In this document: piece by piece, positions 1 to 13,483 of the stretch | Position numbering within the stretch: the stretch's first letter is position 1 | Layout of the letters: each line of letters begins with the position of its first letter | Assembly: GCA_037389465.1 (NCBI GenBank) | Contig: JAZARR010000197.1 | Coordinates: 6,062,501-6,126,500 of the forward strand | From: Baylisascaris procyonis | Lineage: Eukaryota > Nematoda > Chromadorea > Rhabditida > Ascarididae | Direction of reading: 5' to 3' | DNA length: 64,000 bases | Made by a program: the position numbers and the translations under genes | Notes under the pieces: model-generated | What the model was told of the DNA's origin: nothing | What the model saw: only the letters and a program-made list of their open reading frames with translations | Database searches by the model: none

Positions 1-1585
1 TATATTGCGGCGTATCGGTAATCATTCCCGAGCACATATCCATGCCCTTGTTTAAATGATCAGAACAAGCGCTCCCCTTCTCTATCCCGCATTCTGTTTC
101 CATATCGATATACTTAAATGATTTGGCTAGCATAACTAACCATAAGAAAATAACGCCGTAACGAGCTGATGTGGAGTAATTTGGATCCTTTTCTTTACAT
201 AATTGCACTAATGAATGAGAAAAAAAGTGAATGAAATTTTTTGAAGAAAAATTTTTATTTTCTTTGTGATGTTATAGTACTGAAGTTTTGCGACGGAAAT
301 GTGTTTGAACAACGACTAATCCCCAATGAATGTTTTCACGTTAACGATATAATTTCCACAGCGATTGTTGCAAATGAAAGCTTGCTAGTTTTATACGTAC
401 ATGTAATTGAGCGAAATTCAATGAAGCATATAGTTCAAATGAGACAATTTCAAGTTGCTAATAGGTTTATTAGGCTGAATATGTTAGACAAAAGGCGGCT
501 AATTTCTATAGATTTTATGCTGATTCAATGAGAAAATTCAATTATATTATATTTGCGCTCATATTTTACTCAAAGAAATTAAATGACTATAACAAAATCG
601 AATAAATCTTAAAATTATAGCACATGTTTGATTGCTCGAGTGGTTGCCTGTGTTATAAGTGCTCATTGCTGGTGTCTAGTTAACGTATAGACCTCATTCA
701 GCCGATACTAGTCCCGTTGCCTCTGAGCTAATCCCTGCTCCCTTATTGTCACACTGAGTAACACAATATCACAGCTCAAAGATTACAACACAATAACAAT
801 GCAATAAGAAGGAGGTCAGTAGCATGAGGATATTGGCAGCTGCGTGCACAAAGACCTAGAAAAAAATGAAGATATATTGTTGAAGAAATCGAAGAGTGAA
901 AAATAAAACCAATTAGCTGAGATCAAGAGATACTAGGAAGCTTTTGCTACAATAGGTCGACTACGTAGCGATTATTCAGAAGTCTTGGTGATTAGAGAAA
1001 TAATTTCGCATGGAAAAATATCAGAAGAGAAAATATTTAAAAAAAATTCCAACAAATGTTAGCTTTCAGCGATAAATATGTACCCATAAAGTTGAACATC
1101 ACATCATACCTTTCGATAAGAAAAGTATCAAAAACAATATCTTTTCGAAAAATAGAATGAATTTTTGAGTAAATTTCTTTGCATTTATGATTTTGGATTA
1201 GAGGATTTAGATTGCATTGAATATGCCCTTTCTCTTTTCAGGTTTACACTGAAATCAATAGGAATAATTGTATATCTTAATATTCGCACACAAAGATGAA
1301 AGCAATAAAAAACATAAAATCGAAAAAGTAAATTAGCATAACTGGTTTACAAAACAAAAAGTTTCACTAACCGTGCAATAATACTATCAGCGCAGTTAAT
1401 ATATGAATAACACCAAGTTCTGATGCCTTGCGAATAGTCGCGCTGATGCCCATGAAATGAGCTGACAGATAGCAAGCAGTAAGCAGCAGCAGCAGCAATG
1501 AAGAGCGAATATAAACAGAGGACGAGGCGCCCCTCACAACTTCGGGATTGTCTCCGTTGTGCTCTTCTACAAGCTTTGCCAACAT
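1..1585 (-). CDS. Partial multi-pass membrane protein gene (two exons seen, runs off the window)
   Basis: Exon 1 is 1372-1585 (first ATG at 1585; the frame stays open upstream to about 1630) and ends at a GTTAGT donor in phase 1. Exon 2 starts at 207 after a CTCATTCATTAG acceptor with the two bases needed to keep frame, then stays open to base 1. The product begins with about 20 polar residues, then a leucine-rich helix (SSLLLLLLTACYLSAHF), a second helix (GVIHILTALIVLLH) that crosses the splice, and a third (RYGVIFLWLVMLAK). A cysteine-containing stretch follows (TEC, SAC, DMC), probably a loop. I do not recognise the family. A membrane location is inferred from three hydrophobic stretches; nothing indicates enzymatic activity. 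The exact start is uncertain because exon 1 could itself be internal. The matching phases and open frame make coding likely. Confidence 0.55.
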
Positions 1586-1603
1586 CGTTCCATTGATGAT
1601 CAC

Positions 1604-4600
1604 GTTCGCTCTTCTAGTATTCCGTTGGTGGGTCTATTCGGCCCGGTCGGTCGTGTTGGCTGTTTGTCGTGTTTGAACGCCCACTGCAATGTGTTGCACT
1701 ATGCGCTGAGCACCTCGTTTGTAGGTGGGTTAGTTCTTTTGCGCATTCCTCTTTTTCACTGCGCATACAAATAATTCCGTTTCAAGTGTTCTATTTCTTC
1801 TAGGTGTTTAGATGACCAATTTCTGAGGGGTACTGCTCATAAAAGTTGCTGTCAAATGAGAGGGTAGTTGAGAGGCGATATGATGGGATGTAGAACAACG
1901 ACATGTCAGATAGCAACTGAACTCGCACTTGATTGTGAAACATCCCACGCATACATATAGTTTATGATCATCGAATTGGGTGCATCATCGCTGCGCTCTG
2001 GTCGTTAGGGATATTCCCAAAAACGAGTGCAAAGGAAGGGCTAGGGAAATTAGGGGACAGCGAGCGCTAAATGTCAGCGTTTGTTTTTTTATTTTTTTGG
2101 GTTGGGGGTGGTGAATGGTATGTAAATTGACATTTACTAACAACAGTCATCATGAACAAATTTGTTATGGAAAATTTCACTTTTTCAATCACCTTCATAG
2201 AGAATAGGTGGCTTCATGGCAAAGGACGAAGTCATTTGCAACAAATAAGCAATCGGAATGAGAATCGCTCAAATTTATAACAAATTAAGAAAAAATTCCA
2301 TTCAGAAAGCCATGTGGGACGATCGAAAGGCACAAATTTTAATGACACATTGCTCATAAATGAGCAAAAAAACTTATATATGCAAAACAACGTTTTCATA
2401 TTTTAATTGATGTAACCTCACAGCAATTTCAAGTAAAGAGCCGCTGAGACTAGAGATGCGTAACCTCCTGCAAGAAAATAATTTTCAGCGAAAAATAGGC
2501 TCTAATGTGTTCACATTGATCCTGAATAAAAATATAACCAGTGGAAATGCGCACAAAGTTTCCCATAACTTCTAAACGTCTAGTTCGATTGATTGATCAA
2601 GCTTAATTATGGTATAATACGTCAATATATGATGGCCGTAATACTGATCAAATTACATATCTATAATCTTGGCGGCTCTTTAGTTGAAACTACTGTGCGT
2701 ACAACGAAGCTACACAATAATGCCATTTGATGAGGCGAATTGACAATAGCATGTGGAGAGTTTATGTGCACCTTTAGCTGACGTTTTTTTCAGGTGCCTA
2801 CTATTTTTTTTATGAGCACGATTAGCTGTGTAGACAATTGCAATGAGACAAAAATATTCTACATATACATAGATCGACACATTCATCAACAAAGTGACAT
2901 CAACACATCTTAGCGATGCTTCAACAACAATAAAAATGTCATCTAAAGCTTGAGAAGATTAAAATTTTTTTTGTTTCATAGAATCAGAGGAATTCAATGG
3001 ACTTTAGGCTGTTCCGCTTGCGTGATCTTCATTAGCAAATGAAGTTGAATTTCGACAAAAGAAAGCATAGTTACGAATAGAGCTGCAGGTTATTGCTAAT
3101 CTTAGTGATGCAGAAGCTCAAATTGCTGATCCTTACATTAAGCGTTTTTGGCTTATGCGTTATTCGAATCAACGATCCTAGTCATGCGTAAATATTACGC
3201 ACAAGTTTTGTCAGCCGTGTAACTATTCATGCACTAATGGATACCTAAGCGCTTCTTAAAGCATCGATCACATTCTATCTCATCATATTTCATCATTCTA
3301 TCAGATTCCAGCACCCGACTTCAGTTTCAATAGGTTTTACAGTGTTCTGTTCTATTCAATTCTGTTCTATTTTATTCCACTCGAATCTATCCTATTCTAT
3401 TCTCATATTATTCTGTTCCGCCACGTTCCACTTCACTCTGTTTCAAATATATTTCAGAACATTTCATAAAATTTCACCTTATTCGGCCCCATTCAAAGTG
3501 TCATATCCCACAATTTTTCAACCCTCTTCAATTTATTCGATATTATTTTACTTTATTCAGCTTCGTTATATTTCACTCCACTTTATTCCATCCAGTTCCA
3601 TTCTGCAACATTCCATCCCGCAGCGATACAATTCTTTTTCGTTCATCTGCGCTTTTAAAACGTAATCCTTGACTTAATATAGTGTAACTTCTGGTCCCAC
3701 CTGTTTTCTGAAATTTTAGATGGATGCACAGCATGAATCAAGCGAATCAATTTATGCAGGCATATTATGAAATGATTAAAGAAAATAAAGTTTAAGAAAT
3801 GAAGCTATCTTGAAGTTTATATTTGGTGTTTAATGGCGTTACAAACTAATGGTGTTTTTCTCTCGCATTACTACGTCGCTGCGGCACAAATGTCTCATGC
3901 ATGATTTACTTTACACCACTTATCAACTATCGTATTATTATGATTTAGTGATTTAGTGTAGCCACGAGCGATAGGTTCTTATTAGCAAACTTATAGTGAA
4001 GGATATGATATTTCGAGCCGGTAAATTTCACGAAAAAATGCAGAAAAAATGCAGAAACCTCCTCCGGAAATCGTTATCCGGAAAGGCCATATTAATGTCT
4101 TTTTTTTTTTGAGAATGAATTGCTTATTCTCTAAAAAACTGCACTCGTTCTAATAAAATGTACTCACCGTATTTGCATCGATTATGAGGAATAATGAGTG
4201 ATGATGGGATTTATGATATGAAGAGAATCGGTGTATGCGAGCTATTTTATAAACTGCTTAGAGGAGGTTTTGTTTTGAAAGTGTTATTTTCAAGCCGTAT
4301 TTCGGCCATGAGCTTTTCGTCAATGGAATCCCTATTGCATATACGATTGAAGAATTTCAAATATTCTTACTTCTTTCCCATATAAAGATATTTATGAGGC
4401 ATCGAGAAAATTTCAAAGTTTTGTCAGCATTTTGATTGATAATTTAAGCGATGCTTTTCATTCTACCAATGAAGTTGGCAATCGAGCAGCTTTATTCAGG
4501 AATTAGGGAAAAACCAAAATTACGACATTATAAGCTGTGGACTTCCGTGATCCCCCTAGCCATCGTGGAATCATAGGCGTTGCAATTGCAAACGATTTCA

Positions 4601-6864
4601 TCCTCCAAAACCTACTCATCAAACTTTCCAACTCCATGAGGCGGTCATTTAAGTTGATTAGTGATTTTACGGCTATGGCGATGAGAATAAGGATTTTCAA
4701 TTTTCTCTGCAATCATGAAATCATCCGCCACTGTGCTTTCCGAGCGTCTATTCTCCCAACTTAAGAACTGCTTTTACTATGGACAATCATCGAATTAGCA
4801 GAGTAGGTAAGTGCTCTGTATCCTCAAAAGCAACACCTATAAGTCTATAATTTGTTAGTCGGCCGTGTGTTCGAAAAGTTCATATCGCTTGATATGTTCG
4901 TTCACATCTCTTTCGAAACAGCCTGAAACACAAATATTCGCGACAAGAAAGGTACACTCAAAATTGCAAAGGTACAAAAAAGGCACAGAATATTTTTTAT
5001 GCATAAAGAAGGCAAGTGGAAAATATTCCCATTCGACATGACCGCTTTTAAAATTACCATCAAAGTGAAAGCCTCACAAAAAGTCCGAGGAATATCATCG
5101 TTGAAGGTTGTGGGCCAAACACGCTGTGCAAGAAAAAAGGAAGTGCTCTATGAGAGTGAATGCCTCTTGAACTGATCGGAACGGTGAAGGGAGGGGAGGG
5201 AGGGGGGGGGGGGGGTTAAAGCACTTATTAGAAAGCTCATTCTTTTTAAGAGCCCCTGAAACTTATTGCCACAGATGTCACCTTTGGCATTGTGCATAAT
5301 TTTTTTTTTTAGACGAATATTTCATCGTTCTCTGCACTGTCTGCTATAGATCCATTGAATTTTATGCCTCATTTGATGGCTGCAAATCTGAACCGAAGGC
5401 TCTATTATACCCTAACAGAGCATAGTACCGTAGATACTGCTTAGGTCTTTGATACAAGTGGGGTTTATGAAGGAAGTAAATGAAAATGAAATCAATAAAA
5501 AAAGCATCTGGAAACGTCGCAATAGGTGCAGCTGAGCCTCCGGATGAGGATTTTAGCAAAAATTTCAAATGTTTAAAGCATAAAATTCATAGCGATTAAA
5601 AATTCATCCCAGAACGTTGAGCTGCTAGATGAAATGTGACAGCTTGTCCTTGTTCGCGTCCGAAAGGCTTCCCTAGCAAATATGATGCTCACGATGTAAT
5701 AGTCTCTTAATTTATGCTCGCAGGTGAGTGGACATGGCTGCATCATGTTGGATTTTTATTTGTAGATGCGTCATTAAAAAAAAAATTTTGCAGCATACAT
5801 TAAGAGACCATTAGATTGATGTTTGTATGAATGGCTTGCATCCTCATTCGTTTTACATATCGTTCGAATATATGAAGCTTTCTAGTTCTCGAGGAAATCA
5901 GCGATTAGTTGAAAAATAGGCGGAGCTTTATAGCTACGAACTTTTCACTGCCTTTAGCAATATTATTGGGTATACGGTCTATGTCAATCATCTTTATGCT
6001 TCCATCTATGACAGCAAACCTAAGTACATTTTATTCATTCATACTTATGCTTGTTAGGTCTTTCTGATCGCTTAGATGTTGAAAAACTAGAATTTGCTTG
6101 GTCAGACTTCATTTTGGTGTTTTAGAGGATAGTTTTTTTTCTGTCTACGGATAAGTAGGCAGAGGGGGATTTTGATTACGAGGATTTTTTAGATTTTCGA
6201 ATCCGAATGACATTTCCGAAAACACTTATCATCATAAAACGGATGCAAACATTTCTATTGTTGCACTGTTATTATTAAAATGCTCTTTAATTTAATTGTT
6301 CGATTAACCGCTTTCGATTGTATATCCACCTATTGTTTCGAAATCCATCTATTGACTAGCATTTTTATTCCACTCATTTCCAGGTGAATAAAAATAAGTG
6401 AAACTATTTGAAGATTCAATGTAGTTGAAGCAGAAGACGAAATACTAATTAGTTAGCGATAATGCGTTTTTTTAACTATTTAGTTACCACGTATTGCATC
6501 AATTCGATCCACATAATTTTTACACTTTTAATATGTGGCTTAAATTAAGTCATTGATTTAAAATTTTAAAGCTGAACTTTGAAGAGGATAGAAGTGATAC
6601 AAAACGACATTTGCTCGTCAGATTTCCTGATGAAATCATCTAATGCTACTATCTAAATTTCACCGGAAAACATTTTCATTAATCAATTTTCTTATTGCGA
6701 ATTGCTATATTCCATTCGGCATGCTCATCTTCACTGACTGTTCGCTTTATGTTGTGATATCGTATTTGGCCGATTTTGGCCTCAAATATTGCTTTGTATT
6801 TTGTCCAACCTTTGAATAAAATAGTTATAATAGTGAACGTTGCAGAACTTGCAACAACTCGACA
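1604..6864. other. Intergenic, no supported gene
   Basis: AT-rich sequence with short unconvincing ORFs on both strands. It holds the degenerate pentanucleotide array listed separately, a G-run at 5187-5215 able to form a quadruplex, and a short GC-richer block near 1600-1720 just upstream of the left-edge gene, which could be its promoter region. I see no exon with paired splice sites that I would defend. Confidence 0.5.
3338..3645 (+). repeat. Degenerate pentanucleotide array, (TTCNN)n
   Basis: About 300 bases with a 5-base period: units such as TTCTG, TTCTA, TTCCA and TTCAA follow each other with drift. The 107-residue ORF across it is a by-product of the repeat (a stop-poor pyrimidine-rich strand) and is not called as a gene. 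Confidence 0.75.
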
Positions 6865-8999
6865 ATGATGAACACAACCGTAACATTGATCACGAATATC
6901 ACATGTTATTTCTGGATTGGTTTAATTCTTGTATCACTCAATTTTCCGGTCTCTTATGCGATCATAAGAAACGATGATTTACGCATTCGTTATGGAGTAC
7001 TGCTATCGTTGTTTTGCACTTGTGGTCTAGCAGGTGTGTGTGGCTTCGGCTTTCTAACATTCTCACCGATCTCCAACCTTCGCATTGGTACACTCGATTC
7101 TAAGTTCCCCTAACCATGGAAAGTGGTTAGTGCTAAGGAGAGTAAACAATCCAGGCTGAAAATGCAGATCTTTCGAAAGTCGAAAATAATCACTAATCTA
7201 ATTCAATGTGAAGAAAATGATGCTATTCTGTTAAGCGCCGATTACGAACATAAGCTCGAATCCTCCCACCTTATATCCCTTTAGTCAACGAATGACCTAT
7301 AAGGGAGAATGTGAAACTTTATTGGGATATGTGTGACCAGGGCATAGCATCAAGATTAGAAATTACTGAGATGTAAATGCAACGAAATCGACCTTCCGAC
7401 ATTTCTTCGCAGTGATGATTGCGATATATAGACAGACGAGACAAACATATATTATAACTAAAGATTTTTGAAATATTCTGAATTCACTGCTTCATTGATC
7501 GATACAGAGCAAATGAGAATTGATATAGAAATCTATGTTCATATTATGAATCTGATCACTGAGGTTTTTAAATCTGCATTGTACTGGATAGTGTGGTTTC
7601 GATGATGAGGGCAATATTCCCTTTATAAGATATTCCAACGAGAAATAGGAAAATAAAAGGGGGAGAAGTGATTAAGAAAGAGGTTTTCTTCGGTTTTTGT
7701 GATATGCTATCAGCAGTTGATGTTTGCTTCATGAAGAGCACACTTTCATATCAACTTTGGCAATAATTCAGGTCTTTCTGGATTACTAAAGGCAATCTAT
7801 CGTATCATTGTTCTCTTTACAACGCCTGATGGTGACAATTCAGAGATTAGCAGGCTATATTGCTTACTTAACGTAAGTCATTCTTTTATTTTAATTTATA
7901 TCACATCGTTTTGTATCAATGCGTATACTGTAATCCATTCTCAACGTTAACTGAATTTTTGTTACAAGGTTGCGAGTTTTAAAATAAATAGCTATTTTCA
8001 GTGAGAGGAAATTTTTTACTCTTGCTACTTTCATCTACTTTTCCAATTGAATAAAGAGCTCTTATCACTGATATTCAGAGTGGACGATCGAATTTGCATA
8101 TGCAAATTAAAAATCGACTTATTGCAGCCTATTATTTTCTGTGATATTTACACATTCACTGCGGTTGCATTATTACAAATGCTTAATAGCGTCGATCGGA
8201 TTTTGGCCGTTTCGATACCGATAAAATACTATATTTATAAGGAAACTGTTATATTTTGGGAGATAACGATCACTCACTTGATAATCGTACCCATTTTTCT
8301 TATCACGTTTATTCTATGCCTTAAATATGAGGGAACTTCGACCGTCGAATGCAGGTATGTTTGAACAAATAATTTACGAAAAAATTTTTACATGCGGTTG
8401 TGGCTCCATTTTATGAATGTGGACGCAATCCTTCCCATCCTGCACTCTTCTCATCACCATTCACACTGCAATTGTTTTCGATGAAGGGACTAGGGAAGCA
8501 TTAGAGGCGAGATGAGTTTTAGACATTCTACACTAATTTTCTAGAAAGACGTTTCTAGAAAATAATATGAAATTCTTGCGTTTTTTGTTCATCTAAAATA
8601 GTAGTTTGATGATGAAGTCTTTTCTTCAAAGAAAAAGCGTTGAGACTTGCATTTATAAATACCACAGAAAAGAACAATAGATAAAAAATGAGAAAAAAAA
8701 TGATTTAAATTGGATTATGAAATGCGAAAAAAAATTCATGGCAATATACAGCGCTAAAATATGTTGAATAATATGACGACAACGAAATGCATAACCTATA
8801 GAAGATAGAATCGAGTCAGAGCGAATGTGCAGCTAGCAAGTATAGAAGATTGATAAGAGATGCCAAAGATTTAATTCCGAAACTAGGCCGAGAGAATGCC
8901 ATGTTAGTGGGGCGGAATCTCATTTGTATTCAAGAGATGCCGAAGCAAGCACTTTTTTGAGCGGTCCCAAGGATATGAACATTATGAGAAAAGCTGGAG

Positions 9000-9091
<92 letters not shown>

Positions 9092-10770
9092 GTGATTTCT
9101 CAACTGGGCAATTCTGAAGTAAACATGCTTCCATGTTGAATTTATGAAGGTACCAGTGATATATGGCACTGAGTCGGGATCTTCTATGCACTTTGAGATC
9201 ATTATAAAACACAGACAACACTTATGTGAAAATTTCTTTGCAGGCAATCCGCCTATCTACCAAAAAATATCTATACAATACTCGTCTGCATGCGGGCATT
9301 ATTTTCAGCGTTGAGTATTGTGCTAATGGGTTTTGCGCTTATTCGACTAAAATGGCATAATGATGAACGCAATACATCTATAAATGATCAGAAATTAGCA
9401 GCATTCAAAAATGGACAATATAGCTTCACAAGGCTAATGATCGCATCCTGTGTAGTTACGCTCCGTTGGTTTTTTTTTTTTTTTTTTTATTAATTATGGT
9501 GAATTCTCTCAATATAAGTGTCCAGATTTGTAGCAATTACTAAACACGTAAGAGAAGTAGGACTGTGATGATGAACTTTTTAAATACGTTTTACAGCCAA
9601 CGATTCAATACTATGTTATGATATATAGCCGGTACGTGAGGTCACTACGGTCTCAACCTATTCGAGTAGTTACTGCAACTCTCATAGCTTTGAGTGCAAT
9701 TTGGAACGCTTCGATTATGCTTCCTCGAACTTTTCTTGCCCACTCTTCGGTTTACTTTTCTTTCACGTCCGCTATTCTACCATCTTGTCTTCCCTCATGT
9801 TCTTTTCCTTCCATTCGCTTCCATTCTCTTCTTTTTTTGTAGCCTTCTTTATGCGATGGGAAGAGTAGGGCCATTTTCTATATTCCTTATCGGAGTCTTT
9901 CCATTTTTAAGCTATGAACTCCACCACCTGGTATATTTTCAACTTTCCTGTTTCCTCTCTTCAGTTGACGGAGGCATTTTGCTCCATAGCACTTAGTAAT
10001 TGTTCACAAGAAAACAGCAAATTAGAGCCTCCTGCCTCCAACTACGACGTCGACACTATATTTCAGCCAATAAAGGCTCCGAGGGAGCAACTGCTCGCTA
10101 AAAGTCGTTTCTTTATTACGCGAATGCAAAGTTCTAATTTCACATCGCTCTCATTGCATGCGAGAAGAAAAAAACAAAGAATTAGATCTTTTTGTCGGTG
10201 TAAAGAGGACGAAATTGAAAACAACGAAAGGAAGAAACTTTAGGTCTCTAGCACGCTCAGAAACTTCTCTTTTCTGTCTTAACCTTCATTGCGGTTAGCA
10301 CAAGATTGTCGGAATTGGCATCCATATAAAATATTCATGAGATTCACTCCTGACTTCTAGCCATCATTGGCCGGATTTGCTGTAAGCCTCGCATGGTTTT
10401 GAGACGCTTTGCTACTCAAAACTACATAGTAAAGAAAAGCAGCTTGAGAAAATCCCACAATGAATACCGCCCGAAGTACTCACTTTTATTAAAGTAATTA
10501 AGGAATTTTTCAGTGCTTGATGTTGTGCCGAATGGTATTTGCGTTTATATGCATCTACAAAAACTGCCAAATGTGGACAATATTACGACGTTTGCAAGAT
10601 TTGCCAATTATTTAAACGAAACGAATCTAGTTCTTGTCACAAGTATAAGGCAGAAGGAAATTCGAGCAGCGATTACTTCAAGACTTCATATTCCAAGCAG
10701 TATATGCCGCTTCTTGAAACGCTCACGTTGCTCAAGAAAACTTTCTTCTATTGCATCATCTGGTGCATAA
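6865..10770 (+). pseudogene. Serpentine (7TM) chemoreceptor-like gene GPCR-A, probably disrupted
   Basis: Exons: 6865-7033, 7772-7872, 8128-8354, 9244 to about 9547, and 10514-10770. The first three junctions and the acceptor of the last exon match those of GPCR-B in phase; exon 2 is 101 bases in both and exon 3 is 227 against 230. Exon 1 carries TM1 and the start of TM2 ([14 protein letters not shown]). Exon 3 carries TM3 with a DRILAV motif in the DRY position, then TM4. Exon 4 carries TM5 and loop 3. Exon 5 carries TM7 and a short tail. Exon 4 reads well to the residues VVTLRW, then hits 19 Ts (9470-9488); beyond them the sequence that aligns with GPCR-B (QYKC against LEKC) is in another frame and has a TAG. 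So TM6 is lost unless the T-run is a sequencing error. A TTGCAG site lies 20 bases before the ATG (a possible splice-leader acceptor), and AATAAA is at 11030-11035. The family class (SRSX, SRBC or other) is unresolved. Confidence 0.7.
9002..9088. repeat. (AT)n microsatellite in intron 3 of GPCR-A
   Basis: About 87 bases of uninterrupted alternating TA. ORFs through it on both strands translate to alternating I and Y and are artefacts. Confidence 0.95.
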
Positions 10771-12524
10771 ATAACTAGATGTCTGAAGAGGATTCTGAAG
10801 CTGTCTCGGAAAGAAGCACAAATGTTCAGAAGAACCCAGAACGGATGATGGCAGATAAAGAATGGCATATTGGGCGACATTCGTAGACTGCGCATCGATG
10901 ATGGTGAACTGTTGCTAAAATACAGGATGACACAGCAATGTCACTTAAAAGCCTTGAAGCATTCGTTTTAAGATAAAAACTGTACACATTAATGCAGCTC
11001 TGTGTGCTATAGTTGTTTCACTTAAACGAAATAAAGGTTGTTCGGCGAGACAGCATATTACTTCATGACCTTTTCCGATTTAGCAAATGGGTTTCAAGAG
11101 TACGTTTAACTTCTCCAAGCGATTCAGATTCACCGAAATGTTAGTCAAAAATGTTTCTCAGTGGCAAAGCAGTACCAAATGAATGCTATAAACAAAATAA
11201 CTGTAACAGGATTCAGTTCAATCCATTTTTGATTTCAATTCTTGAGTATCGTTCTATAATCGAAGTGCACCCTCCAGATGAAAGCAATGAATTCATTCGA
11301 GGAGATCAATGAATGCACCAACTAAGAAGGTTATCAATTCCATAGATTCCTTGTTTCTCGAGTGAAAGTGATTAGCTCAATTTTTATGTGGAACCTAATT
11401 AATTGAGCATTGCGATTGCAATGCCCAGATACATCGAAATCAGATATGAAAAATGTAAGAAACATTTTTCCAACGAAGAAAGCGTATTAAAAACCCAAAT
11501 GTGCATATTTCTGAGCAATAATATGTTCGTTGCTCTATGGAAACAACACTTATGATAGTTTCATTAATGATGCATATTTCCGCTGAATAGATATCATCAA
11601 AAATATTACCTTCGAAAGCAGATGCATGACTAAATTGCTGGATGTGAAGCTACATTAATAGAATATATGAACAAGCCGTTCAAGCACAACAGAAAACAAC
11701 ACAGGTATGCAGAAAAGCTGAAAATTTTGGTGAAACACAAAGCTTAATGATGTTTTCTTTTGCCGTATGCAATAAAGTTATATTAGTTGGGGGCTTACGA
11801 GCTTATAAAATATCAATTAGGAACTCGAATCTGACTGTTGACATCTGTAAGATCCAACCACCTCGGAAGTATTTGTGGTGTGATGTGAACGTTTCGAGGG
11901 AACTGGTGACCCTAGGCAATGAGAGTAGATTCAGTGACCGCTGATATAACCGCTTGCAATACAACAGTAATTTGAGAGGTTGGAAATTGAAGTGTTTCAA
12001 GAAAGTCGGCACAAATGGATGGTGCTTAACTTAACTTAGTACGCTATAGCCCCGAATTACACAAAAGTAACATTTTTCTGTTACGTATAGCCCTCGAGGA
12101 AGTCTCAAGTGCACTAGTAGTAGAAAATTTATTATTACAATTCATGTTTTAAGTTTTGTTTTAGTGGAAAATTTTAAATGCACCATGCGTGGCAATCAAT
12201 CACCAGATAACTTTGTTCTACAGGATTGTAGAAGCGCGTAAATATATTTGGGAAGCGTCTCCAACGAGGATATATAGAATCTTGAAAGCATTCCGAAGAC
12301 ATTGTAAATCGTTGCCTATAGATTTTCAATCGCATAAGTTTCATGTTAATCTCAAAATAAATACGCTATTCTGACTCGAGACAGGCGATTATTTACACGA
12401 GTGGAGTTTTGGTGATGCGTATTGCTCCCGGTGATCAAACAACAAGAAGCAAGCACACCAGATCCACGATTCATTTGATGAAATCAAGACGATCATAACA
12501 TACACCTAATCGTCACTGAAAAAT
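10771..12524. other. 3' flank of GPCR-A and intergenic
   Basis: The first ~260 bases are probably the 3' UTR of GPCR-A, ending at the AATAAA at 11030. The rest shows only short unconvincing ORFs. One at about 12230-12374 follows a good TTCTACAG acceptor but has no partner exon that I can find. Confidence 0.45.
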
Positions 12525-13483
12525 TTGAACAATCCGCACGGTACAAACACTTCCTGGCCGCAGATCCGCGGTGAAAATATCTCGTGTAGGAGTGACAAGC
12601 ATATTCCGTGGTGGAAATAATTATGTGCAAGATTTGGCTACATTTTAATCGGATAGGGAAATTCATCTGGCTTGAATCTAGATTCTTTTGAAGAAGCTTC
12701 CTTAGGTAATCAATAATATCAACACATTTTTTTAATGGTACAAGATGCGATTAATTTTGTTGGTTATGAATTAAGAGTTTGTGGTTCCAAATGCTTTTTA
12801 CAAATTCCTTTGGCAAAGGACCGTCGTGATTAGGAAATTGGGAATATATTCATAAAACTGCGTGTATGTCTGTCTGCTTGCCCGACAGTTTCAACTCGGC
12901 AGCCCCCTGAGCTACAATCGTTGAATTCGACCAGCACATTGAACACCACGAACCATCGCATATATCATACTCCATGCCGATGTGTCAACAGTGAATGAAG
13001 CTTTTACCATAACACACAAAACTGCATGCGTATACAATGCTCAGATCTCCATCACACACCTGTTAGCTCAGAGTAGTACTGATTTTTTCTAGGATGTTCG
13101 ATCGGTCGGTCAGATAGGTGGGAGTAAAAGCGGAGGTGTCTTTAATGCATTGCTGTTTGCTAGTAAATTTTGAGGATAATTGGAGAGGTGAGCATAATAC
13201 ATAAGTGCATTTGATAGACATAGGGAAGTCATGCGTAAAATTATATTGTTTTAATGAAACAACCTTTTTCCGGTGTGATTAGGACGATGTTGCTAATTCA
13301 TCCAACCTTTGAGGCATTTGCAGTGAGCTGTTCTTTTTTCCTCGAAGATTTGCTACATGCAGTCATTCGTAAGAAATTTAACCGATCATTAGCTATTTCA
13401 GGTTATTACCATACAAGTGAACGTTCGACAATTATGCAGATCGCGTTTTCATCTAAAAGTTGATGAATGGATACCGTAATCCG
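12525..13483 (+). repeat. Left arm of long inverted repeat
   Basis: About 0.96 kb whose reverse complement recurs at 16957-17905 with only scattered differences (above 90% identity by eye). Shared landmarks include CGATCGGTCGGTCAGATAGG, the segment around AACTCGGCAGCCCCCTGAGC, and the inner end at CATCTAAAAGTTGATGAATG. Outer ends lie near GAACAATCCGCACGG. The arm may be one arm of a foldback-type element or the product of an inverted duplication; no transposase is seen. Confidence 0.85.

Noticed and set aside
620..710. tRNA-like TTGCTCGAGTGGTTGCC
   Set aside because: Only the A-box-like part is present; no B-box or foldable arms follow.
4680..4770. A short plus frame reading SSATVLSERLFSQL, reminiscent of the C-terminus of hAT transposases
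   Set aside because: The match is about ten residues long with no supporting upstream sequence; too short to call.
8924..9247. ORFs with long alternating I-Y runs on both strands
   Set aside because: They read through the (AT)n tract; the same artefact occurs at the other AT tracts.
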